This document shows, piece by piece, positions 51,618 through 60,414 of a DNA stretch of 64,000 nucleotides. Source of the stretch: JBPYCR01 sp051846915 (GTDB lineage Bacteria; Bacillota; Bacilli; Bacillales; Amphibacillaceae); NCBI RefSeq assembly GCF_051846915.1, contig NZ_JBPYCR010000007.1, positions 57,463-121,462 on the forward strand, read 5' to 3'. The notes beneath the pieces were generated by a model that was not told the DNA's origin, did no database searches, and was given only the letters and a program-made list of their open reading frames with translations. Made by a program: the position numbers and the translations under genes. How positions within the stretch are numbered: position 1 is the stretch's first letter; every line of letters starts with the position of its first letter.

Positions 51618-52271
51618 TTAATTTCTAATCTCGACGCCACCAAAAGCCGCGACACATTTAATCCGAAGCAGCGGAAGATTATCGTCCTTATCAACCGTCT
51701 GTCTCGTTTTGTTTTCCCAACCACCAAAGATGGGCATGCCAGTAACTTCAATGCGCACATTTTCGGGAACCCTAATCTCGATTCCGCCAAATAAAGCTGT
51801 TAAATCCAGGGCAGCACCTGAGCTTGAGATAGCTGTATCTCGCAGATCGATTTCCGCACCGCCAAATATAGCAGTAACATTCCCACCTTCAAACTGTTGT
51901 GATTGACTTTTTATTTCTGTTCCGGAAAATAGGGATAAAGATTGAATAGACCGGTCTGAATGAAGCGAATTTTTAACATGGCTATTTCGCGAAAAAATAA
52001 ATACCAAACCAACAAGAATCAAAATGAGCGGCCATAAATAGGCGAGCAAATTAACGTCTACCCACTGGTTAACTAGGAATAAACCACCAATCCCTATAGC
52101 CAGAAGCCCGGATATCGCTCGATTTGTTAATTGAATAATGCCAACACCAATTAGAATAAGCGGCCACCACGTAGAAAACACACTGAAAAAGTCCCACATA
52201 TCCGCTTGCTGTAATAAAAAACCGACACCGAACAAAATAAGAATCAACCCGATCCAAAATCGTCCTAGCAT
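51618..52271 (-). CDS. LiaF-like cell-wall stress response membrane protein
   Basis: Protein of 217 residues. The N-terminal half has about four membrane helices (FWIGLILILFGVGFLL, WPLILIGVGIIQL, GLLAIGIGGLFLV, LWPLILILVGLVFIF), and the C-terminal half is the beta-rich LiaF/DUF2154 domain with three FGG motifs (TAIFGGAEIDL, TALFGGIEIRV, AAFGGVEIRN). LiaF proteins hold back LiaS-type sensor kinases, but no kinase/regulator pair lies here, so it may be a stand-alone relative (YvqF-like). The start at 52271 follows GGAGGT; the frame extends 14 codons further. Confidence 0.82.
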   Translation of the reverse strand: MLGRFWIGLILILFGVGFLLQQADMWDFFSVFSTWWPLILIGVGIIQLTNRAISGLLAIGIGGLFLVNQWVDVNLLAYLWPLILILVGLVFIFSRNSHVKNSLHSDRSIQSLSLFSGTEIKSQSQQFEGGNVTAIFGGAEIDLRDTAISSSGAALDLTALFGGIEIRVPENVRIEVTGMPIFGGWENKTRQTVDKDDNLPLLRIKCVAAFGGVEIRN

Positions 52272-52726
52272 ACCCCATACCTCCATTTTCTCTTTAAAAG
52301 CTGATTTTATCATACAGTATAAATGCAGTGCTGACTAGTAGTCTATTATGATTGAGAAGGGGGATTTGTGCCTCTGGTAATAACCGACAGACGTTGGCCA
52401 AAAGACCGGAACGATTCACAACAGCCCAATCGTTCCACAATTTAATTTGACTGACCTCCTGTAACCAATCGAAATCCCGCTATTGTTTGCATATTTCGAC
52501 ACGAATCCGCTATAATTTAGAACAACCTACAATATGCTGCCGAGAGTTCATAGCATAAAACACCTGTCATACCGCTGTTATTATTTGACTAAGCCTCATC
52601 CAAGCGGCAAATGGATTCACTTTCGCCCAGTTTGCTGCTCTGTTTACGCAACTGACCGAATATTAAGTTGCATAAAAAATATTAAAACCGAAACCCGTAT
52701 GAAACCGCACGATCAAGGAGAATACC
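52272..52726. other. 455-bp divergent region before tagO
   Basis: It contains the tagO promoter candidate (52487-52516). Short frames here have no ribosome site or recognisable family. Nothing else is seen. Confidence 0.45.
52487..52516 (+). promoter_or_regulatory. candidate sigma-A promoter of tagO
   Basis: TTGCAT, 18 bp and TATAAT, about 210 bp before the tagO start. Confidence 0.55.
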
Positions 52727-53806
52727 ATGTTTAACTATATTGATTTAGTAATCGCATTTTTCATTGCACTATTGTTATCTTTTCTATTCACTTATCCAAT
52801 CAAAAAACTGGCCATCAAACTACGCGTTGTTGACTTCCCCAACTTCCGCAAAATACATACAAAAACAACACCGCGCCTTGGAGGAGTAGCCGTTTTCCTA
52901 GGTGCATTTTTCGGTGCGCTTTATTTACAACCACGCCATGAACATTTGCCGGAAATCGTGCTCGGTGCCTTTGTCATCCTTCTTACCGGGGCACTCGACG
53001 ATCGTTACAGTATTCGTCCGGTCATCAAGTTGTCCGGGCAGCTTATTGCCGCTTCGTTCCTTATTTCATCGGGACTCATCATTGAACGAATCACACTGCC
53101 AATGATCGGCATGATTGATCTGGGCGTTGCCAGCGTCCTCATTACCTTACTATGGGTTGTCGGAATTACGAATGCCATAAATCTGATTGACGGATTGGAC
53201 GGGCTTGCTACCGGTGTAACGACGATCGCTTTTACAAGCATGCTCGTCATGGCAATCATCGACATGCAGATCGTAGCTGCATACTTATGTATCGTGTTAA
53301 TTGGCGCCAACATTGGATTTTTATACCATAATTTTTATCCTGCAAAAATATATATGGGCGATACAGGCTCCAACTTTCTCGGCTATATGATTGCTGTCGT
53401 GTCCATGCTTGGCCTGTTTAAAAATATTGCCCTGTTCAGCTTTATTATCCCAGTGATTGTGCTAGCCATTCCGATCTTTGATACGTTATTTGCTATCGTT
53501 CGCCGAGCATATAATAAAGAGAGAATTATGGGTGCCGATAATAAACATATTCATTATCAATTATTGAAAGCCGGCTACAGCCACCGAAAAACCGTCCTCA
53601 TTATTTATGCTTTCAGCACCTTATTTGGTATCATGGCCATTTTATTCAGTGAAGCATCCTTGACCGTTTCCTTAATCATTACCGGCGTTGTTCTCATTCT
53701 CGTTCATATACTTGCTGAAATCGCCGGGCTTGTTATGGGTGGGAAGCGGCCGGTGTTGGATTTTCTTATAAAACCATTCAGAAGAAAGGAAAGAAGTGAT
53801 GAGTAG
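52727..53806 (+). CDS. tagO: undecaprenyl-phosphate GlcNAc-1-phosphate transferase (TagO/WecA family)
   Basis: Polytopic membrane enzyme of 359 residues starting wall teichoic acid linkage-unit synthesis by joining GlcNAc-1-P to undecaprenyl phosphate. About eleven helices are visible. Catalytic motifs are the Asp pair in TGALDDRYSI, NAINLIDGLDGLATG and KIYMGDTGSNFLGY. The cytoplasmic loop ends with HIHYQLLKAGYSHRKT. The ATG follows CAAGGAG. It fits with wecB (UDP-ManNAc) and the convergent tagB/tagD-like genes. Confidence 0.95.
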   Translation: MFNYIDLVIAFFIALLLSFLFTYPIKKLAIKLRVVDFPNFRKIHTKTTPRLGGVAVFLGAFFGALYLQPRHEHLPEIVLGAFVILLTGALDDRYSIRPVIKLSGQLIAASFLISSGLIIERITLPMIGMIDLGVASVLITLLWVVGITNAINLIDGLDGLATGVTTIAFTSMLVMAIIDMQIVAAYLCIVLIGANIGFLYHNFYPAKIYMGDTGSNFLGYMIAVVSMLGLFKNIALFSFIIPVIVLAIPIFDTLFAIVRRAYNKERIMGADNKHIHYQLLKAGYSHRKTVLIIYAFSTLFGIMAILFSEASLTVSLIITGVVLILVHILAEIAGLVMGGKRPVLDFLIKPFRRKERSDE

Positions 53807-53823
53807 CATTATAAGAAACAAAA

Positions 53824-53858
53824 AAAGTCCGAGGCAATTAAACTTGCACTCGGACTTT
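53824..53858. terminator. bidirectional terminator between tagO and tagB-like gene
   Basis: AAAGTCCGAG and CTCGGACTTT form a perfect 10-bp stem; A and T runs flank it so it works in both directions. The stop codon of the minus-strand gene lies in its loop. Confidence 0.85.
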
Positions 53859-55031
53859 ATAAGTTGATTGATTTTGATCCGTACGATAAATTGTCTTAAT
53901 TAAATTTTTAGTAGAACGGCCTACTGAGTATTCATTCCATTCAGCAGCAAATTTACTTATCTTATCAATATCATAATTATTTTCTTTAATAATTTGGATG
54001 AGGGCGTCTGTTGTCTTTGCAATTGGTCCCGGTACAAGTTCTTCGTAAGTTTCCCAAAATCCTCTTGCCTTCGAATACTCCTCAATATCGTAAGCGTAAA
54101 ATATCATCGGCTTATTTAATAACGAAAATTCAAATGGTATTGATGAATAATCCGTAATCAATATATCTGTTATCGTTAATAATTTGTTAACGCTTGGATA
54201 ATTCGTCACATTGTATATAAACCCGGGATATTTATTTTCAAATGTCCCATCTACCGCAGGGTGAAGTCGCAAAAATAACACATAGTCATACTTCAGCTCA
54301 CGATACATTTTTTCGAGATCCAACATTAATTTCGGCGACTGTAAATCATTATCACGATATGTCGGAGCATATAAAATAACTTTCTTATTTTCAACAATTG
54401 GAAAGCTATCCCGTAATGATTGTTGTGCATTTTTTATCTTTGACTCACTAAAAAAGAAGTCTGTTCTAGGAACGCCAGTACGCAAAAATGTTTCTTTAGC
54501 TAGTCCAAAGCCTTCATTGAATATTGCCGCCATCTTTTCTGAACCAACAACCACATGATCAAAACGGTTATACACTTGTTTAAAACGTCTATACGCACGA
54601 TCCGGACGTTTTTTAATGGACAGGTCTTTCAATCCAAATTGTTTAATCGCACCAGCAGCATGCCATAACTGGATACATTTCACATTCGACTTAAAATTGG
54701 TCACAGCCAAAAACCCGTAATAATTATCTGCAATTATATACCGGGCAGTAGCTAAATGGTAAATTGATTTAAGAAAAGAAACTAGATTGCTGGAATCAAA
54801 GTCTAGCAAGATTCTATTTGAATTGTAGCCATAATCTATTGCAGACTTTACCGTTTTGAGAACAACAATTTGCTCATCTGTTTGCTTTTCCAATTCATCC
54901 ATGGCACACAAAACGTTTCCGCCAAAAGAGGCTACAAAAACTGTTTTCCTTTTTTGAGGGAGAATCTTGAGGAAATTAAATAAAATACGAAATATAGATA
55001 GATAGACACTGATCGCTGCCTCTCTAACCAT
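53838..55031 (-). CDS. CDP-glycerol:polyol glycerophosphotransferase (TagB-like)
   Basis: Protein of 397 residues of the CDP-glycerol glycerophosphotransferase family. Family marks are CIQLWHAAGAIKQFG (active-site His), ILYAPTYRDND, LRLHPAVDGTFE, ITDYSSIPFEFSLLNKP and FYAYDIEEYSKARGFWE. The HAAGAIKQ form resembles the TagB primase that adds the first glycerol phosphate to the linkage unit; TagF-like chain extension cannot be excluded. The N-terminus is amphipathic, suited to peripheral membrane binding. It overlaps tagD by eight bases, so both are translated together. Confidence 0.82.
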   Translation of the reverse strand: MVREAAISVYLSIFRILFNFLKILPQKRKTVFVASFGGNVLCAMDELEKQTDEQIVVLKTVKSAIDYGYNSNRILLDFDSSNLVSFLKSIYHLATARYIIADNYYGFLAVTNFKSNVKCIQLWHAAGAIKQFGLKDLSIKKRPDRAYRRFKQVYNRFDHVVVGSEKMAAIFNEGFGLAKETFLRTGVPRTDFFFSESKIKNAQQSLRDSFPIVENKKVILYAPTYRDNDLQSPKLMLDLEKMYRELKYDYVLFLRLHPAVDGTFENKYPGFIYNVTNYPSVNKLLTITDILITDYSSIPFEFSLLNKPMIFYAYDIEEYSKARGFWETYEELVPGPIAKTTDALIQIIKENNYDIDKISKFAAEWNEYSVGRSTKNLIKTIYRTDQNQSTYKVRVQV

Positions 55032-55422
55032 GGCTTGTGTTATTCAAATCTTTTTTAATTTGTGTAGTTGAAATACCGACAGTCCTTGGCAAATAAACGA
55101 CTTCGCAATGTTCCTTAAGAAAGTCGAAATCACCTTTCCAGTCATCCCCCATCACAAAAACATCAATCTCATTATCTATTACATCTGTTACTTTTTGTTC
55201 CCAATTATGCTCAGGAATAACTTCATCCACATAGCGAATCGCCTCTAAAATAGCTTTCCGTTGTTCGAACGAGTAGTATGCCTTTTTCCCTTTAATGGCG
55301 TTAAACTCATCTGAGGAAATAGCAACAACTAAATAATCCCCATATTCTTTCGCACGGCGCAGAAGATTAATGTGTCCTGTATGAAGTAAATCGTAAGTTC
55401 CATATGTGAGTACTTTTTTCAT
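55024..55422 (-). CDS. tagD: glycerol-3-phosphate cytidylyltransferase
   Basis: Enzyme of 132 residues making CDP-glycerol from CTP and glycerol 3-phosphate, the donor for poly-glycerolphosphate teichoic acid. The CTP-binding signature is TYGTYDLLHTGHINLLRRA at the N-terminus, and PRTVGISTTQIK near the C-terminus closes the site. GDDWKGDFD binds substrate. The ATG follows AGGTTTAAC with a ribosome site GGAGG upstream (minus strand CGGAGG). It supplies the TagB-like enzyme in the same operon and the TagF-like enzymes beyond 56.6 kb. Confidence 0.96.
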   Translation of the reverse strand: MKKVLTYGTYDLLHTGHINLLRRAKEYGDYLVVAISSDEFNAIKGKKAYYSFEQRKAILEAIRYVDEVIPEHNWEQKVTDVIDNEIDVFVMGDDWKGDFDFLKEHCEVVYLPRTVGISTTQIKKDLNNTSHG

Positions 55423-55734
55423 TGTTAAACCTCCGTCTAGGAATATGCTACACTATATTACATAATACAATAATAAAACACAAAAGGCTATGTGAATATT
55501 TTACAATTTAATTACTATTTGTTTAAACTACTTTAATTATACTACGGATAAAGGGTATTATAAATAAGTACGAATGAGCTAAAGACATTTTAAGGAAAAA
55601 GTTGTATAATATTGTCGATAAAAGAGATAATATTTTTCCGATATATGGTAATGTTATAATTGATAGCATAAAGCATTTAAGAATAAATTATAAACTCAGT
55701 ATAAAGATTGTATGAAACCATAGGGGGATCATAA
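55423..55734. other. 312-bp divergent promoter region between tagD and gtaB
   Basis: A very AT-rich stretch. A minus-strand promoter candidate (TTGTGT, 17 bp, TAATAT; 55455-55483) could serve tagD. TATAAT at 55655 on the plus strand may serve gtaB, with a poor -35. No gene is seen. Confidence 0.4.
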
Positions 55735-56613
55735 GTGAATAAAGTCAGAAAAGCAATCATTCCAGCCGCAGGATTAGGAACTAGGTTTCTACCTGCTACA
55801 AAAGCAATGCCTAAAGAAATGTTACCAATAATCGACAAACCTACTATTCAATATATTGTTGAGGAAGCTGTTGAATCAGGTATAGAAGATATAATTATAA
55901 TTACTGGAAAAGGTAAACAAGCAATAGAAAATCATTTTGACAGTGCTCCAGAGCTGGAGCAAAATTTGTTGGAAAAAGAAAAGTATGACTTGCTGGAAAA
56001 AGCTCGTTATTCATCAAGTTTAGCTAACATCCATTACATTCGGCAACGGGAACCAAAAGGGTTAGGTCATGCTATATGGTGTGCACGTAAGTTCATTGGG
56101 GATGAACCATTTGCTGTGTTGTTAGGTGATGATATTGTACAAAATGAGGTACCATGTTTACAACAGTTAATTAATGAGCATGAAGATACTAGATCCCCGA
56201 TAATAGGAGTTCAGCAAGTTCCGGAAGATGAAACACATAGGTATGGCATAATTGAGCCAATCACAAAAGATGGAAGACGTTATCGAGTTAAAAACTTCAT
56301 TGAAAAGCCCGAACAAGGAACAGCTCCTTCCAATTTAGCAATTATGGGACGCTATATTTTGACACCAGAAATATTTAGTTTTTTGGAGAGTCAAGAAGTT
56401 GGTGCAGGCGGTGAAATTCAATTAACAGATGCTATCCAAAATTTAAATGAAATTCAATCAGTTTTTGCTTATGATTTTCAAGGAAAAAGGTATGATGTCG
56501 GTGAGAAGCTAGGTTTTGTTAAAACAACAATAGAATTTGCCTTACAGCATGAGGAATTGAGAAAGCCAATAATGGATTTTATGGAACAGTCATTAAGGGA
56601 TACAAAGTTATAA
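55735..56613 (+). CDS. gtaB: UTP-glucose-1-phosphate uridylyltransferase
   Basis: Enzyme of 292 residues producing UDP-glucose for teichoic acid glucosylation, glycolipids and other polymers. It shows IIPAAGLGTRFLPATKAMPK, ITGKGKQAIENHFD, FAVLLGDDIV and FIEKPEQGTAPSNLAIMGRY, all typical of GalU/GtaB. The start is GTG 55735 after AGGGGGATCATAA. It heads the AT-rich polymer region that continues with the glycerophosphotransferase fusion 53 bp downstream. Confidence 0.96.
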   Translation: MNKVRKAIIPAAGLGTRFLPATKAMPKEMLPIIDKPTIQYIVEEAVESGIEDIIIITGKGKQAIENHFDSAPELEQNLLEKEKYDLLEKARYSSSLANIHYIRQREPKGLGHAIWCARKFIGDEPFAVLLGDDIVQNEVPCLQQLINEHEDTRSPIIGVQQVPEDETHRYGIIEPITKDGRRYRVKNFIEKPEQGTAPSNLAIMGRYILTPEIFSFLESQEVGAGGEIQLTDAIQNLNEIQSVFAYDFQGKRYDVGEKLGFVKTTIEFALQHEELRKPIMDFMEQSLRDTKL

Positions 56614-56666
56614 GGTCGACTATATGTTCCATAATAAGGCTTTAATTGTAACCTAGGAGGATTTAT

Positions 56667-59192
56667 ATGGGAAGAGCAGAGAAAGCGATAAAACAATATA
56701 AAGAATTAAAAAGAATTTTTAAGATAGCCGTAAAACCGCTAATTGATTACTTAATTGATCCTAATTTTAAATTAAAAGCCAAGTATTCCAGGTATCTACA
56801 AAAATTATCCGTTAAAGATAACATAATTCTATATGAATCTTATCACGGGAAAAACATTACAGGTAATGCTTATGCAATTTATAAAGGATTGATTAACAAC
56901 AAAAAATATCGTAATTACAAACATGTGTGGGCGATAGATAGTTATGAAAACCCGTGTATAAAAGAATTGAGTGATAAAAATATTGAATTTGTAGAGATTC
57001 ACACGCTTAAATATGCAAAGTATTTAGCGACTGCAAAGTACCTTATAAACAATACATCATTTCCTTATTATTTCCAAAAAAGAGAGCATCAAATATATGT
57101 TAATACATGGCACGGGACACCATTTAAAAAAATGGGTATGGATATTAAAAACGGAGGTTTAAGTAGCCATGCCAATATATTACGAAATTTTATACATGCT
57201 GATTATTTTGTGAATCCTAATAAATTCACCTCAGATATCCTTCTGAAATCTCATGATATTGAAGGGATTTATAATGGTTATATTTTAGAAACCGGATATC
57301 CTAGAATTGATTTAACTTTAAATACAAATGAAAAACAAATGAAAAGCAGATTAAATTTAGACGATGATAAAAAAACAATACTTTATGCGCCTACTTGGAG
57401 AGGGGTAAGTGAAGCTAATCAGAGGTTAGAAACAGAAAAAATATATGAAGAAATCAAATTGTTAAGGGAAAAATTTTCAAATGAATATAATATTGTTTTA
57501 AAAGTACATTATTTTGTCTTCAATTATCTAAAAGAAAAAAAACTTGAGCATATATGTGTTCCAAACTGGATTGATACAAACGAACTTTTAGCTTGCGTAG
57601 ATATTTTAATTACAGATTACTCCAGTATTTTCTTTGATTTTCTACCTACTAAAAAGCCTGTTATATTTTATGCGTATGATCAAAAGGAGTATGAGAATGA
57701 AAGAGGGTTCTATATAAACTTCGAAGATTTACCGGGGCCTGTATGCCATCATATTAATGAATTATCCAATACTATTGAAAATATATCTGAAGTTACAAAA
57801 GTGTTTCAGCACAAATATGAAACATTTTTAAAAAAATATAATTATCTTGATGATGGTCATGCTACTGAGCGTTTAATAGAAACTGTTTTTGGCGGGAAAG
57901 ATAGTAGCCTTAAATACAAAACAACAAATCGTAAAAAGAAATTGTTATTGTATTGTGGCGGCTTTTATGACAACGGTATTACAATATCAGCCATTAATTT
58001 ATCTAAGTATATTGACCACGAAAAATATGATTTAACTGTAATTGATTTTGGAAAGAAAAATGAAAGTCAAATTGCTAATATGAGAAAGCTTCATCCAAAT
58101 ATAAGAGTAATTTATCATATAGGTACTTGGAACATGTCTTTAAAGGATTATTATAAACATAATCTTGCCAACAGAAAAGGATTGTATTCAAAAGTAATTC
58201 AAAAATTAGCCCCAAAGGATATGTATAAATCAGAAATAAAAAGACTGCTTGGGAATTTAGAATATGATTATGTCATTGATTTTGGTGGGTATAATAAACT
58301 TTGGTCTACTTTATTTGCGTTTAGCGATATAAAAAAGAAAAGTATATATTTACACAACGATATGATGCAGGAATATCATAAAAAAATAAATGGAAAAGAC
58401 AAACATAAAAACAACTTAAAGGTCATTTTTTCGTTATATAAATATTTTGATAAAGTGATTTCCGTATCTCAATCTTCAAATGAAACCAATAAACAAAATT
58501 TGTCCAGATATATTCCTAATTATAAAAATAAAATGGTCTATGTAAACAACCTAATCGATTATAAAAGGGTCTTATTTCTTAAAGATAATTATGAAATTAA
58601 GGATTTAGAGAACAAATCGTACTACATAACCGAAAAGGTAAACAGAAGTGGTTACTATAAAGTTGAAGGTGTACTCTGGCCAGAAGATGATGAGGTTGTT
58701 TTCATTAACATGGCTAGATTGTCACCTGAAAAAGACCAAACTAAATTAATTAGGGCTTTTAGTGAAGTTAAAAAGGAAAGTGAAAAAAATATAAAGTTAT
58801 ATATCATTGGATCAGGTCCTTTACTTAATGAACTAAACGACTTAGTAACACAACTAAAATTAGAAAATGATGTCATTTTTACAGGACAAATAGAAAATCC
58901 ATTTGGTTTAATAAACAGGGGTGATTGTTTTATTATGTCATCCCATTATGAAGGGCAAGGGCTAGTAATTTTAGAATCGCTAGTGCTGGGTAAACATGTG
59001 ATTGGAACGGATGTAACTGGAATCAAAAGTGTATTGACAAATGGTCTAGGTAATTTAGTGGATAACGATCAAACAAGCCTAGAACAAGCGATGTATGATT
59101 TTCTTTATAAAAATGTTCAATATAAAAAATTTGACTATGTGAAGTATAATCAAGAAGCTATGGAGTTGTTTTACAGAGAAGTTTGCGGGTGA
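56667..59192 (+). CDS. bifunctional glycerophosphotransferase-glycosyltransferase fusion
   Basis: Protein of 841 residues joining two enzymes. Residues about 50-405 are a CDP-glycerol glycerophosphotransferase domain: NTWHGTPFKKMG with the catalytic His149, ILYAPTWRGVSE, and ITDYSSIFFDF at about 315. Residues about 425-841 form a GT-B glycosyltransferase (GT4-like): FINMARLSPEKDQTKLIRAF, LYIIGSGPLLNEL, and the EX7E motif EGQGLVILE (Glu762, Glu770). A single enzyme could thus extend and glycosylate a glycerol phosphate polymer. The DNA is far more AT-rich and the protein far richer in Lys, Asn, Ile and Tyr than the neighbours, a sign of transfer. The ATG follows CTAGGAGGATTTAT. It overlaps the next gene by 4-10 bases. 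Confidence 0.88.
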   Translation: MGRAEKAIKQYKELKRIFKIAVKPLIDYLIDPNFKLKAKYSRYLQKLSVKDNIILYESYHGKNITGNAYAIYKGLINNKKYRNYKHVWAIDSYENPCIKELSDKNIEFVEIHTLKYAKYLATAKYLINNTSFPYYFQKREHQIYVNTWHGTPFKKMGMDIKNGGLSSHANILRNFIHADYFVNPNKFTSDILLKSHDIEGIYNGYILETGYPRIDLTLNTNEKQMKSRLNLDDDKKTILYAPTWRGVSEANQRLETEKIYEEIKLLREKFSNEYNIVLKVHYFVFNYLKEKKLEHICVPNWIDTNELLACVDILITDYSSIFFDFLPTKKPVIFYAYDQKEYENERGFYINFEDLPGPVCHHINELSNTIENISEVTKVFQHKYETFLKKYNYLDDGHATERLIETVFGGKDSSLKYKTTNRKKKLLLYCGGFYDNGITISAINLSKYIDHEKYDLTVIDFGKKNESQIANMRKLHPNIRVIYHIGTWNMSLKDYYKHNLANRKGLYSKVIQKLAPKDMYKSEIKRLLGNLEYDYVIDFGGYNKLWSTLFAFSDIKKKSIYLHNDMMQEYHKKINGKDKHKNNLKVIFSLYKYFDKVISVSQSSNETNKQNLSRYIPNYKNKMVYVNNLIDYKRVLFLKDNYEIKDLENKSYYITEKVNRSGYYKVEGVLWPEDDEVVFINMARLSPEKDQTKLIRAFSEVKKESEKNIKLYIIGSGPLLNELNDLVTQLKLENDVIFTGQIENPFGLINRGDCFIMSSHYEGQGLVILESLVLGKHVIGTDVTGIKSVLTNGLGNLVDNDQTSLEQAMYDFLYKNVQYKKFDYVKYNQEAMELFYREVCG

Positions 59193-60376
59193 GACTATTG
59201 GAGCCATTAAAAAATATATTATTCAGGGTATATAAAATAACATTTCAAATTTTAGGGTTTGTGCTACCCAAAAATGATAAGATGATTATTTTTGAAAGTT
59301 TTCTTGGAAAGCAGTATAGCGATAATCCTAGAGCTCTTTATGAATATATACTTGAAAATGAGCCAGGTTTTCGAATGTATTGGAGTGTAAGCGGTGAATC
59401 TGTCGATCAGTTTCGGGATACTGAAATCCCTTATGCAAAACGCTTCTCCATTAAATGGCTTTTCTTAATGACAAGGTCAAAGTATTGGGTATCAAACAGC
59501 AGATTACCTTTATGGATTCCGAAACCTCATCACACTGTATATATACAAACTTGGCATGGTACTCCTTTAAAAAGGTTAGCTGCTGATATGACAGAGGTAC
59601 ATATGCCTGGAACAAATACGGAATTATATAAAAGAAATTTTCTTAAAGAAGCAAGTAAATGGGATTACCTAATATCTCCTAATAGATATTCAAGTAATAT
59701 ATTTAGGAGAGCTTTCCATTATGAAGGAACAGTACTGGAGACCGGATATCCTAGAAATGACTTTTTAATTTATGCTAATGACATTACAAAAATCAAACAA
59801 ATTAAATATCGTTTGAATATACCTCGAAATAAAAAAGTGATTTTATATGCACCTACGTGGCGGGATGATCAATTTTACAAAGTTGGTCAATATAAGTTTG
59901 ATTTACAAATGGATTTAGACAAAATGAAAAAAGAACTAGCGGATGATTATATCATTATATTGAGACTACATTATTTAGTGGCTGAAAAAATGGACCTAAC
60001 ATCCTATAAGGGTTTTATTTATAACTTTTCTTCTTACAATGACATTCGTGACTTGTATATTGTCTCTGATATACTCATTACTGATTACTCTTCAGTCTTT
60101 TTTGATTTTGGTATTCTAAAAAGGCCAATGATTTTTTATGTGTACGATATAGAAACATACCGTGATAAGCTGAGAGGATTTTATTTTGATTTCGATACCG
60201 AGGCTCCAGGTCCATTAGTGAGGACAACGCAAGGGGTGATTGAGGAAATAAAAAAGGTCCATAAAAATAGTTCAGATATAACAGAACCGATAGAATGTTT
60301 CCATAAAAAATACTGCTATTTAGAAGATGGGAATTCAAGTAAACGTGTTTATGAAGAGGTCTTTAAACAGCGGTAA
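59183..60376 (+). CDS. CDP-glycerol glycerophosphotransferase (TagF-like)
   Basis: Protein of 397 residues, a teichoic acid glycerol phosphate polymerase-type enzyme. Marks are YIQTWHGTPLKRLAADM (active-site His), ILYAPTWRDDQF, ILRLHYLVAEKMD, LITDYSSVFFDF and FYFDFDTEAPGPLVRTTQ. The start is not certain: TTG 59183, GTG 59189 and TTG 59198 are in frame and all lie close to the end of the preceding gene, so translation is probably coupled. It likely acts with the fusion enzyme at the inner membrane face on CDP-glycerol made by TagD. Confidence 0.88.
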   Translation: MRVRLLEPLKNILFRVYKITFQILGFVLPKNDKMIIFESFLGKQYSDNPRALYEYILENEPGFRMYWSVSGESVDQFRDTEIPYAKRFSIKWLFLMTRSKYWVSNSRLPLWIPKPHHTVYIQTWHGTPLKRLAADMTEVHMPGTNTELYKRNFLKEASKWDYLISPNRYSSNIFRRAFHYEGTVLETGYPRNDFLIYANDITKIKQIKYRLNIPRNKKVILYAPTWRDDQFYKVGQYKFDLQMDLDKMKKELADDYIIILRLHYLVAEKMDLTSYKGFIYNFSSYNDIRDLYIVSDILITDYSSVFFDFGILKRPMIFYVYDIETYRDKLRGFYFDFDTEAPGPLVRTTQGVIEEIKKVHKNSSDITEPIECFHKKYCYLEDGNSSKRVYEEVFKQR

Positions 60377-60414
60377 AACTATGAGTGTTAAACAAAATTA
60401 TTAGGAGGTATATG

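Noticed and set aside
52534..52734. Short frame before tagO
   Set aside because: No ribosome site; it runs into the tagO ribosome site and start and has unlikely composition.
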